DNA from: Carnobacterium_A sp047553015 | GTDB lineage: Bacteria; Bacillota; Bacilli; Lactobacillales; Carnobacteriaceae | Assembly: GCF_047553015.1 (NCBI RefSeq) | Contig: NZ_CP180212.1 | Coordinates: 1-64,000 of the forward strand | DNA: 64,000 nucleotides | Direction of reading: 5' to 3' | Shown: piece by piece, positions 35,729-43,609 of the stretch | Numbering within the stretch: position 1 is the first letter of the stretch | Layout: the number at the start of each line of letters is the position of its first letter | The notes under the pieces: generated by a model | What the model saw: only the letters and a program-made list of their open reading frames with translations | Told to the model about the DNA's origin: nothing | Databases searched by the model: none | Made by a program: the position numbers and the translations under genes

Positions 35729-35804
35729 TAGGAAATGAACGGTGAGACTTACCGGTATTAATCGGATGATGTGTCACTTTTTTTGAGCGCTTATAATAAA
35801 AAGC

Positions 35805-35839
35805 CGTTCCTTGTTTAGTGAAAATAAGGAACGATTTTA
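35805..35839 (+). terminator. intrinsic terminator after add
   Basis: CGTTCCTTGTTT (35805-35816) pairs with AAATAAGGAACG (35822-35833, one G-U pair), followed by ATTTTAT. Confidence 0.78.
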
Positions 35840-35871
35840 TCGTGAAATTTACCAAGAGAGGACATCTAACT

Positions 35872-37431
35872 ATGAATTCACCTCTGACAACTTATATAGC
35901 ACTTATTTCTGCTTCGGGCGTATTGAATGTGTATCTATGCTTATATGTGTATTTCAAACGCCAAAGCTATAGAAAAATTGCTTATTTTTTTATCGCTTAT
36001 ACTGCAACAATAGCTATTTATTGTTTCTCTGCAGCTTTTTCTTTATTAAGTACAACATTAGAGCAAATAAAGTTTTGGACAACTATTCAATATATTGGGA
36101 TGCCAATTTCTGTGATATTGGGTTTACTATTTGTCATACACTATTTAGGCATTCATCTTTCAAAAATTAAGATAGTTGCCTTACTTATTTTACCAATAAT
36201 CACTTCAACTATGGTAGCAACGAATGACTTACATCATTTGTATTACAGAGTTTTTGAAATAGATCCTATTTTAGGGGCACCTTACATAAAGCAAGAAATA
36301 GGTGTGTGGTACATGATTCATGGAGCATATATTTTTTTCTGTATGCTAGCAGCTCTTTTACTAGCTATATCGTATTGGAAAGAGATTTCAAAAATATATC
36401 GACCACAATTGCTTTCTTTGATATTGGGACAATTTATTCCTATGGTAACAGCTTTTTTATATTTAATGGAACTTACGCCTCAAGGGGTAGATCCTGTTCC
36501 AATGGTTTTATGGCTTTCTTCAATTTTATATTTATGGTCAATTAGTTCGTCTCGAATGTTTACATTAATGCCTGTTGCAAAAGATATTATTTTTAATAGT
36601 ATAAATGATGGTGTACTGGTATTAGATGAGTCTCTTCAGGTAATTGAGTTCAACCAAATTTGTGAGAAATATTTCCCGAAATTAAATAAGAAGATGATTG
36701 GGAAGGACTTCTATGAGGCATGGCTTGAACTAATAGGTAAGGATTTTCCTTTAGTACTTGATTTAGAGAGTCGGAGTCAAGAGATGCAACTAATGTTTGA
36801 AGAAACAAAACGTATTTATCAAATTCGTGTCTCGCCACTAATAGAAGTTGGAAATAATAAAGGTTTGATTCTGATTTTTACAGATGTTACTGAACTGAAA
36901 GAATTACAACTTAAGTTAGAGTACCAGGCGAATTATGATGGTTTAACTCAAATATATAATCGTCGTGCTTTTATGGATTATTGTGAACAAAATTTTTTAG
37001 AAGTGAAGGAGAAAGCAATTCCCTTTTCTGTTATTTTAATGGATATTGATTATTTTAAAAAAGTAAACGATACATACGGACATCATATAGGAGACCAATT
37101 ACTCAAACATGTTGTAACCATTTTTGAAAGCCAATTAACAGCAGAACAAATTTTTGCTAGATACGGTGGAGAGGAATTTGCTTTATCTTTAAATGGATAC
37201 ACAGCAACGGAAGCCGAATTATTAGGAAACAAACTTCGTAAAAGCATAGAAGGACAGAGCCTTTCTTCTTCTAAAGGGCTCATCTCTGTTACTTTTAGTA
37301 TGGGGATAGCTGAGGCAGTACCGAATAAAGCGGAAACGATAGATCAACTATTGAATAAAGCAGATAAGGCATTGTACTCTGCAAAACAAGCAGGACGTAA
37401 CCAAGTTCATATTTATAAAAGAGCTCAGTAA
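35872..37431 (+). CDS. membrane diguanylate cyclase: 7TM sensor, PAS-like, GGDEF
   Basis: Makes cyclic di-GMP from two GTP. The 519-residue product has about seven membrane helices (residues 5-225) of the type found at the N-terminus of some histidine kinases. A PAS-like linker (about 235-350) and a GGDEF domain (about 355-515) follow. The active-site loop is GGEEF at residues 432-436, with DGLTQIYNRRAF and DIDYFKKVNDTYGH upstream, so catalysis should be intact. The inhibitory I-site (RxxD before the loop) is replaced by TAEQ. ATG 35872 follows GAGAGGA. No EAL or HD-GYP phosphodiesterase is nearby. Confidence 0.93.
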   Translation: MNSPLTTYIALISASGVLNVYLCLYVYFKRQSYRKIAYFFIAYTATIAIYCFSAAFSLLSTTLEQIKFWTTIQYIGMPISVILGLLFVIHYLGIHLSKIKIVALLILPIITSTMVATNDLHHLYYRVFEIDPILGAPYIKQEIGVWYMIHGAYIFFCMLAALLLAISYWKEISKIYRPQLLSLILGQFIPMVTAFLYLMELTPQGVDPVPMVLWLSSILYLWSISSSRMFTLMPVAKDIIFNSINDGVLVLDESLQVIEFNQICEKYFPKLNKKMIGKDFYEAWLELIGKDFPLVLDLESRSQEMQLMFEETKRIYQIRVSPLIEVGNNKGLILIFTDVTELKELQLKLEYQANYDGLTQIYNRRAFMDYCEQNFLEVKEKAIPFSVILMDIDYFKKVNDTYGHHIGDQLLKHVVTIFESQLTAEQIFARYGGEEFALSLNGYTATEAELLGNKLRKSIEGQSLSSSKGLISVTFSMGIAEAVPNKAETIDQLLNKADKALYSAKQAGRNQVHIYKRAQ

Positions 37432-37578
37432 AAAGACACTAAGATAGGCTGTATTGAATAAAAGAAATGACTATAAAACTATGAATCATTTAGCTAGAAG
37501 AATACAGTCTGCCTTGAGCTCTTGATCTAACTCAGAAGGCAGATAAGTCATCATAAGGGCTAATTTAGTTTATTTAAT

Positions 37579-37587
37579 AACAAATCT
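37579..37587. repeat. target-site duplication, left copy
   Basis: AACAAATCT directly borders the left end of the insertion sequence and is repeated at 38973-38981 on the other side. Confidence 0.92.
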
Positions 37588-38972
37588 CACTAGTGTTGCA
37601 TAAACATAGCTTGATTAACCTCATTTCTTATTTTTCTGAAAAAAGGCAAAAAAAGGGAATGCTTACGCGAAAGATGACTATTTCCAGAAAATTTTGCTTA
37701 TTCAACTGATTCCATTACCAACGGACACCCTTTCTTTAAGGATCTAAGTCGGTATCAAAAGATTAAACCATTCTTCTGCCGGTTGAAATAACAGATAACG
37801 AAAAAATCGTTTGATTTGGAAAACAGACTGGTTACTTTTTGTTTTTAACTTAATCAAATAGGTTAATAAACTGGCAATCATGGCTAAAATCAGCTGATTG
37901 ACAACTCCTTTTTCACTTCTTGAAAAAAACTTTTTAATCGTCATATGTTGTTTAATATGCTTGAAGAACAGCTCTATTTGCCAACGTGCTTTATACATTT
38001 CTGCAATGTCAGTAGAGGAGCAGTCAAAACGATTGGTAATAAACTGGAGAGTTTTCCCCTTTTTATCTTGAACGGTTACTAAACGAAATCTGGACGTTAG
38101 ATGGTTCTGAGCACCTAATGCGACCATTTGGTCGCTGATAACGGACTCACTCTTAGAAGCTACTAAGGGTTCTAAAACATGAACTTTTGTATTCTTTTTG
38201 ATTCTTGTCACAAAGAAGTAGCCCTGCGAGTGCATCGTATCTAATCGTTCAAAATCAAGGTAACCGCGATCAAACACATAAGTCGCTTCAGGTTGATTAA
38301 CCAATACTTCTAACTGATTTGTATCGTGCTCGACGGCGTTAGTTAGTGTAAATTCATCTGGGTAAAGATGGTCATTATCCATAAAGCAGAGCTTTAAGTG
38401 AAGCTTAACTCCTGATGTTGTTTTACGAAAATCAGCCCATTGATAAAGATTTTGGTTAAGTGAAAACGTCGAAGAATCAATTAGATAGAGACTATTTCGT
38501 TTCGTTACGGGCCTTTTATTTTTAGCCTGACTAACTAGCTGACTAAAAATAGCTAAAAGAATCTCTGAATCTATTTTTGATAGAGTTCTAGAAAGCTGGG
38601 AATAACTGATACTAGTCATGCCCATTTCTTTTTGAAGTTCTTTCGAAACAAAAGCCGCATTCATCTCTCTAAGACTTTCTTTTTCGTCATTGATTCCATG
38701 AAGAAAAAGTTGAAGAGCTTGAGAGAAACTAAGTTTCTTATGATATTTATCAAAGTCAACAATCTTTTTTTGAATAGAGCTTGGTAAAAAATCTAGCTTA
38801 ATCGAAGAAAACCATTTATTAAAAGCAGAATTTGTTTTATACTTATCCATGAGTTTGGTCCTTTTTATTGGTCTTGGATGAGTCATCTGAGTTCAGTATA
38901 AAGGACTTTTTTGCATATTGGAATAATATAAACAAATTTGTGAAACATACAATGTTTCATGCAACACTAGTG
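37588..38972. mobile_element. IS4-family insertion sequence, complete, 1385 bp
   Basis: The element is bounded by a 14-bp perfect inverted repeat, CACTAGTGTTGCAT (37588-37601), whose complement lies at 38959-38972. It is flanked by the 9-bp direct repeat AACAAATCT. It contains one intact transposase gene on the minus strand and no passenger gene. Perfect ends and duplication show a recent insertion. It lies between the diguanylate cyclase and a membrane-protein gene without breaking either. The 147 bases left of the duplication hold only an imperfect inverted repeat. Confidence 0.95.
37744..38850 (-). CDS. IS4-family transposase
   Basis: Cut-and-paste DDE transposase, 368 residues from the ATG at 38850. 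In the frame counted from an upstream in-frame ATG at 38886, the acidic triad is Asp137 (YLIDSSTF), Asp206 (FDRGYLDF) and Glu305 in the YKARWQIELFFKHIK pattern, the Y-(2)-R-(3)-E-(6)-K signature of IS4. Subtract 12 for the start used here. I choose 38850 because AAAGGA lies eight bases before it, whereas 38886 lacks a ribosome binding site. No frameshift or stop is present, so the element could be active. Confidence 0.93.
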   Translation of the reverse strand: MDKYKTNSAFNKWFSSIKLDFLPSSIQKKIVDFDKYHKKLSFSQALQLFLHGINDEKESLREMNAAFVSKELQKEMGMTSISYSQLSRTLSKIDSEILLAIFSQLVSQAKNKRPVTKRNSLYLIDSSTFSLNQNLYQWADFRKTTSGVKLHLKLCFMDNDHLYPDEFTLTNAVEHDTNQLEVLVNQPEATYVFDRGYLDFERLDTMHSQGYFFVTRIKKNTKVHVLEPLVASKSESVISDQMVALGAQNHLTSRFRLVTVQDKKGKTLQFITNRFDCSSTDIAEMYKARWQIELFFKHIKQHMTIKKFFSRSEKGVVNQLILAMIASLLTYLIKLKTKSNQSVFQIKRFFRYLLFQPAEEWFNLLIPT

Positions 38973-38981
38973 AACAAATCT
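38973..38981. repeat. target-site duplication, right copy
   Basis: AACAAATCT, identical to 37579-37587 and in the same orientation, directly follows the right terminal repeat of the insertion sequence. Confidence 0.92.
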
Positions 38982-39143
38982 ATTTTAAAAAAATTGTTTT
39001 CTTGAATCATCTGTATTTTTCGTGTAAATTTAAGTTAACAGGATAATTAGTTTTTAATGAGTAAGTTACACAACAAAATTAAATGGAAAAAGTCTATCAA
39101 CAGGTTTGCCTATTCGGAGATAGATGTCCAGGGGGAATGTACT

Positions 39144-39944
39144 ATGAAAACAGCCATCAAAGCATGGATAAATATCGTTGTATTTATTAGTTTATTAGTT
39201 ATTAATTATTTTAGTAGTACAGGTTTAATCAATGGTACAAATCAAAAGGAAATGTCTGACAAATACCTTACTTCTATTACGCCAGCTTCATTTACTTTTA
39301 GTATATGGGGAATCATTTATACTTTAATCTTTATCACTCTTATTCTAATGGTTTTAAATCGAAATAAAAGTAGCTATCGATCGATTATTGATAAGTTTTC
39401 GCCTTTATTTTGGCTATCTTCTTTATTCAATGGTGCTTGGATAGTTCTATTTTTAAACGATAAAATTTTTATCTCTACTATTTTTATCGCAGCTTTGACA
39501 ATTGTCTTAATAGTTGTTAATCAAATAATAGTAGAGAATAATGACAATAAAAAAAATATGTTAGCTTTATCTTTTGGGCTATATAATGGGTGGGTTTTAA
39601 TTGCAACAATTATCAATATGGCAGTTTACTTAGTAAAAATTGGATGGAATAGATTTGGTCTTTCAGAAGAAATATGGGGAATAATCTTATTGAGTTTAGC
39701 TTTTATACTTGTTATCAGAATGATGTCAAAGTTAAGAAATGCGTCATTTCCGCTTTCTGCCGCTTGGGGATGTTATGGTATTTATAAACTACTCGTTTCT
39801 TCCAATGGATTAGGCAGTGATTACTCTTTATTGCCAGTCGTTTCAGTTAGTTATATGTTTCTTTTAATTGTTGTAGCTGTTATTCAGTTCAAATCAAATA
39901 ATTGGAAACTAATTCCTGCTCCAAAAGCTAATATCTATTTATAA
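39144..39944 (+). CDS. multi-spanning membrane protein, TspO/tryptophan-rich sensory type
   Basis: A 266-residue protein with about eight hydrophobic segments. The stretch ITPASFTFSIWGIIYTLIF and the later LFNGAWIVLFLND and AWGCYGIYKLLV resemble the TspO/MBR-related tryptophan-rich sensory proteins. However, the protein is longer than classical TspO (about 160 residues), so the name is tentative. The ORF is open to 39057, but only ATG 39144 has a ribosome binding site (GGGGGA, seven bases before). It lies 162 bases beyond the insertion sequence, so its promoter region could be affected. Ligand and function are unknown. Confidence 0.6.
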   Translation: MKTAIKAWINIVVFISLLVINYFSSTGLINGTNQKEMSDKYLTSITPASFTFSIWGIIYTLIFITLILMVLNRNKSSYRSIIDKFSPLFWLSSLFNGAWIVLFLNDKIFISTIFIAALTIVLIVVNQIIVENNDNKKNMLALSFGLYNGWVLIATIINMAVYLVKIGWNRFGLSEEIWGIILLSLAFILVIRMMSKLRNASFPLSAAWGCYGIYKLLVSSNGLGSDYSLLPVVSVSYMFLLIVVAVIQFKSNNWKLIPAPKANIYL

Positions 39945-39985
39945 AAAGCGCTAAGTAAAATTTTTATTCTTTCGTATGTGTAACC

Positions 39986-40032
39986 AACCCCGTTATCAAA
40001 CGCCTATTGACGTTTGGTAATGGGGTTTATTG
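39986..40032 (+). terminator. intrinsic terminator after the TspO-like gene
   Basis: A 17-bp stem (39986-40002 with 40011-40027, two G-U pairs) has an 8-base loop. The T tract after it is short (TTTAT). Confidence 0.8.
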
Positions 40033-40381
40033 TAGAATGAACTGTTTAGTGTATAAAGGTGTGCTTACTTATCTGCTTTTTTTATTCGATACTATTTGAT
40101 ACTAAAAAGTATCACTATTACAACCAGAATATGGATAATGATAATGCTTATCTGGTGATCAACATTCGGTATGAAGTTAAAAAACTAAGAAATGAGTTCT
40201 TTAATCTATTACATAATTAAAAGCGAGTGTTAATAAATAGGACAATTGACTTTAGTTATTCTAGTATTCAGTCTTATTTCCACTTTTTATTTTATCGAAT
40301 GGCTATTAAGAGAAGGGAATACTTGTAAGTCCTTTTGCTTTGTGATAATGTTGTTCGTTGTTACAGAGGAGGGAATACTTG
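40033..40381. other. non-coding interval before the FUSC-like gene
   Basis: About 350 bases without a supported gene. GATACT and AGTATC form a small hairpin near 40098-40112. A 53-codon reading frame beginning at a GTG at 40059 exists, but it has no spaced ribosome binding site and no recognisable similarity, so it is not called. AGAGGAGGG at 40365-40373 is the ribosome binding site of the next gene. Confidence 0.5.
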
Positions 40382-41401
40382 TTGAAGAAAATTGTGCCAA
40401 ATACAGTTATGTTTGCTAAAATTTTAGTATTTATCAACTTATTTGGATATGTATTCGGAGGAAACAATAATCTAGTAGGAATAACGATTTTAATTATCCT
40501 GCTTGTGCTTATGCAAGAAGACTTAACTAAAAAACCTATTGAAAATTTAATTAAACTGACAAGCATAAATTTAATTTCAGGTATCCTAACACATCTATCG
40601 AGTCAAAATATGTGGGTTGGATTTAGTCTAAACTTTGTTGCATTAGCAACAATTGGTTATTTTTTTAGTTCTAGATTAAACAAAACATTAGTCGTACCTT
40701 TTGGCTTACACTATCTGTTTATGTTGTATAGTCCAGTAACAGGTATTGACTTTGATAAACGATTAATGGGGTTAGTAGCTGGGGCTGTACTGGTTATGAT
40801 TACTCAATTTATTATCCACCCAAAAAGTAGTCAGTCAGAAAATAAGCCACTTGAATTAGTTGAAGTGAATGAAGATACTAGCTTATATAAGACGGTTAGG
40901 GTAATTGGAAGAGACTATTCAGTCCATCGGGTAAGAGGGGCGTATGCTTTTAGAATTGGTTTAATAACAGCTATCACAGCTTTTATAGTAGCTTTTTTTA
41001 ATTTGCAAGAAGGACGTTGGATTGTCTATACCGTCTTTTCATTAACAGAATTGTATTCTGAAAATTGTACTATTCGATCGAAACAGCGAGTACAGGGTAC
41101 AATTTTTGGTGCAGTGATTATCTTAGTTTTATTTGTATTCATTAAAGACAATAGTATAAGAGCGATGATCATATTAGTTGGAGGATATCTCGATAGTTTT
41201 ACAACAAACTATCGAGATAAAATGATTTGCGTGACAGTATCAGTCATCGCATCAACAGCTTTAATAAATAATACTCTTTATGCTGCGGTTAATAGAATAA
41301 GTTATATCTTAATAGGGACAATTCTTGCCCTGATAGTAGATAAATTAGTTTTCAAAAAGCAGTTAAACGATTTTAAAGAAATTAAAAAGATACAAGAATA
41401 A
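40382..41401 (+). CDS. FUSC-family/aromatic acid exporter-like membrane protein
   Basis: A 339-residue membrane protein with two blocks of hydrophobic segments (about 8-145 and 195-330) separated by a polar cytoplasmic region (PKSSQSENKPLELVEVN). The second block has the FUSC-like pattern RIGLITAITAFIVAF and GRWIVYTVFSLTE followed by QRVQGTIFGAVI, similar to aromatic acid and fusaric acid export proteins. The start is TTG at 40382, eight bases after AGAGGAGGG; the adjacent TTG at 40379 is also possible. Substrate is unknown, and it is not in an operon. Confidence 0.75.
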   Translation: MKKIVPNTVMFAKILVFINLFGYVFGGNNNLVGITILIILLVLMQEDLTKKPIENLIKLTSINLISGILTHLSSQNMWVGFSLNFVALATIGYFFSSRLNKTLVVPFGLHYLFMLYSPVTGIDFDKRLMGLVAGAVLVMITQFIIHPKSSQSENKPLELVEVNEDTSLYKTVRVIGRDYSVHRVRGAYAFRIGLITAITAFIVAFFNLQEGRWIVYTVFSLTELYSENCTIRSKQRVQGTIFGAVIILVLFVFIKDNSIRAMIILVGGYLDSFTTNYRDKMICVTVSVIASTALINNTLYAAVNRISYILIGTILALIVDKLVFKKQLNDFKEIKKIQE

Positions 41402-41445
41402 AAAAGCAAAAATCCGATTTAAATTAGGATTTTTGCTTTTTTATT
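41401..41445. terminator. bidirectional terminator between the FUSC-like and CofE-like genes
   Basis: A 15-bp perfect stem AAAAAGCAAAAATCC (41401-41415) with its complement (41427-41441), an 11-base loop and T residues after it. It overlaps the stop codon of the plus-strand gene. Confidence 0.92.
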
Positions 41446-41468
41446 AAACTATTTTTTTGATAAGTGAA

Positions 41469-42659
41469 TTACTCTGTAAAGTTATCAAAATATCCTTGGA
41501 TATAGATAATAGGAGTTCCTTTATCTCCACTACCAGAAGTTAAATCAGATAATGATCCAATTAAATCTGTTAGTCTACGAGGAGTTGTCCCTTGAGCTTC
41601 CATTGCGCCAACGAGATCTTCTTTTTTGTTTACAATGTAACTAGAAATCGCCTCTTTCAACTCTTTCCCACGAAGATGTGAAAAGTTGTTGTCTGCTAAA
41701 TATTTCAATTTTACTTCATTAGGTGTACCAGCAAGACCGGATGTATAAGCAGGAGAAACAACTGGATCTGCTAATTCCCAAATTTTTCCGACAGGATCTT
41801 TAAAAGCCCCATCTCCATAAACCATTACCTCAATTAGTTTGCCTGTTTGTGCTCTCATCTTTTCTTGAATGTGATCAACAATGGGCTGACAACTATGAGG
41901 GAATAATTTTAAGGTGTCATCTGTAGCTTTATTAGATCCAAGTAGACCATAAGCTTCATTAAAGCCACTACCATTAATCGATTTTGATAATACATCATCA
42001 AGACCATAAACTTTTTTGGCTCCAGCATTAGTAAGGATTCGCTTTGTTCTAGCTCTTGAATGGATGTCACTTGCTAGTACGCTTTTTGTATAGTTTAAAA
42101 TTGTTTTTGGATCGTTTGAGAAAATAATTTCACAACTCGTTCCTTCTGCTTCAATAATTGAACGATAATAGTCGATATAATCAACACCGGTAAATTCGTG
42201 TTTCTTATAACCAAAATGCTCACGGAATTCACTTTCAGTCAACACATCTGTCCAAGGATTAACGCCTTTAACATCTAGTTCATCGATATCAACAAGTTGG
42301 TTTCCAACCTCATCAGAAGGATAACTCAACATCAAAACAATACTTTTAGCACCTTTTGCAATACCACGTAAGATATTTGAAAAACGATTTCGACTAAGAA
42401 TTGGAAAGATAACCCCAATTTTTTCGTCCCCAAATTTTGTTTGAATATCTTCAGCAATGTTATCAATGCTGACATAATTTCCTTGCGCGCGTGCGACGAT
42501 TGATTCAGTAATCGTTATAATATCGCGATTTTCAAAAGTCATCCCTTCAACTTTTGCTGCATTCAATACAGTATCGACCACGATTTGTTCAATATCATCG
42601 CCTTCATTAATAATTGGTCCTCGAAGACCACGTACGACTGTTCCAACGGCTCTTTCCAA
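41469..42659 (-). CDS. CofE-like (coenzyme F420-0 gamma-glutamyl ligase domain) protein
   Basis: A 396-residue protein of the family annotated as F420-0:gamma-glutamyl ligase, with DIITITESIVARAQGNYV, the GIAKGAKSIVLML region and YGDGAFKDPVGKIWELADPV as the conserved blocks. F420 is not made by lactic acid bacteria as far as is known, so this branch probably attaches glutamate to, or otherwise modifies, another molecule. The start is TTG at 42659, six bases after AGGGGAG. The in-frame GTG at 42677 lies before that site. It stands alone between a terminator and a long promoter region. Confidence 0.82.
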   Translation of the reverse strand: MERAVGTVVRGLRGPIINEGDDIEQIVVDTVLNAAKVEGMTFENRDIITITESIVARAQGNYVSIDNIAEDIQTKFGDEKIGVIFPILSRNRFSNILRGIAKGAKSIVLMLSYPSDEVGNQLVDIDELDVKGVNPWTDVLTESEFREHFGYKKHEFTGVDYIDYYRSIIEAEGTSCEIIFSNDPKTILNYTKSVLASDIHSRARTKRILTNAGAKKVYGLDDVLSKSINGSGFNEAYGLLGSNKATDDTLKLFPHSCQPIVDHIQEKMRAQTGKLIEVMVYGDGAFKDPVGKIWELADPVVSPAYTSGLAGTPNEVKLKYLADNNFSHLRGKELKEAISSYIVNKKEDLVGAMEAQGTTPRRLTDLIGSLSDLTSGSGDKGTPIIYIQGYFDNFTE

Positions 42660-42981
42660 TACAATCTCCCCTAACACATTACTTTATATATAAATAATTA
42701 AGTACAACTATCTATACACTACTGGTCTATTATACCTTTCAGAGTGGATAGATGTAAAACGTTATATTGTAATACTCACTATATAAATGAGATTGGTCAT
42801 TAATGAGTTCATTTTTTGAAAATTTAAATTGAAAAATTAGAAGTAAGCAGCCAAATAAGCAATCATTTTATTTATCCAATAAATAGCAATCATTTATTTT
42901 TCTATAGATGGTTGTTCTGATATAATAGGTATCAGTTAAACTATTAACGGACCAAATGCTGCAATTAAAGGAGAGTTTTAG
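42660..42981. other. divergent promoter region with a direct repeat
   Basis: Between the CofE-like gene and the Nudix gene, AGCAATCATTT occurs twice in direct orientation (42858-42868 and 42885-42895), 27 bases apart. An extended -10 TGATATAAT (42918-42926) lies about 50 bases before the Nudix ATG. The repeats could be operator half-sites. No gene is seen in the interval. Confidence 0.5.
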
Positions 42982-43548
42982 ATGAACTTAAAAGAACAAG
43001 TGACTCAATACAAACCCTACAATGCTCAAGAAGTTGTAGATCAAAAAGAAATACTCTATTACTTAACGACTTTTGATAATCTATTGACTAGAGAAAACGA
43101 ACAGGCTCATTTCACTGCTTCGGCGTGGGTAGTAAATAAAAAGAGAACGAAAGTATTGATGGCGTATCATAATATTTACCAATCATGGTCGTGGGTTGGA
43201 GGACACACAGACGGTGATGCAGATTTATTGCACGTAGCTTTTAAAGAAACACAAGAAGAAACAGGCTTGAAAAATCTTACAGCAATTTCTAATGCTATTT
43301 ACTCTATTGAAATTTTAGAAGTTCCAGCTCATATAAAAAAGGATAAACCAATAGCAAAACATTTACATTTAAATCTTACTTATCTTATTGAGGCAGATGA
43401 AGATGAATTAACCTCGATTAAACCGGATGAAAATAGTGGTGTAGAATGGATGGAATTAGATGAGGCTGTTAAAGCATGCAGTGAAGCAGAGATGAAAGTA
43501 GTCTATGAAAAGTTAAATCAAAAATTAAAGCAATACAAAAAAGATTAA
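42982..43548 (+). CDS. Nudix hydrolase family protein
   Basis: A 188-residue hydrolase of nucleoside-diphosphate-linked compounds. The Nudix box runs from Gly74 to Leu96 with KETQEETGL (88-96), so the catalytic Glu89, Glu92 and Glu93 are present. However, the first Glu of the pattern (G-x5-E) is Ala80 and the Arg is Lys88. The N-terminal region TASAWVVNKKRTKVLM and the C-terminal PDENSGVEWMELDEAV fit the fold. AAAGGAG precedes the ATG. Substrate unknown. Confidence 0.87.
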   Translation: MNLKEQVTQYKPYNAQEVVDQKEILYYLTTFDNLLTRENEQAHFTASAWVVNKKRTKVLMAYHNIYQSWSWVGGHTDGDADLLHVAFKETQEETGLKNLTAISNAIYSIEILEVPAHIKKDKPIAKHLHLNLTYLIEADEDELTSIKPDENSGVEWMELDEAVKACSEAEMKVVYEKLNQKLKQYKKD

Positions 43549-43560
43549 TTACTAGAGTAT

Positions 43561-43599
43561 AAAAAAGATTCCATGCTTCACAGCATGAAATCTTTTTTT
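43561..43599. terminator. bidirectional terminator between Nudix and uracil permease genes
   Basis: A 17-bp stem (43561-43577 with 43582-43598, with one mismatch) and a four-base loop are flanked by A and T runs. Confidence 0.9.
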
Positions 43600-43609
43600 G
43601 TTTATTTAT

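Noticed and set aside
40059..40220. A 53-codon GTG-started frame between the TspO-like and FUSC-like genes
   Set aside because: The ribosome binding site would touch the start codon, no family is recognised and codon use looks random.
41469..42659. Possibility of an F420-dependent gene cluster
   Set aside because: No other F420 biosynthesis or F420-dependent enzyme gene is visible in the window.
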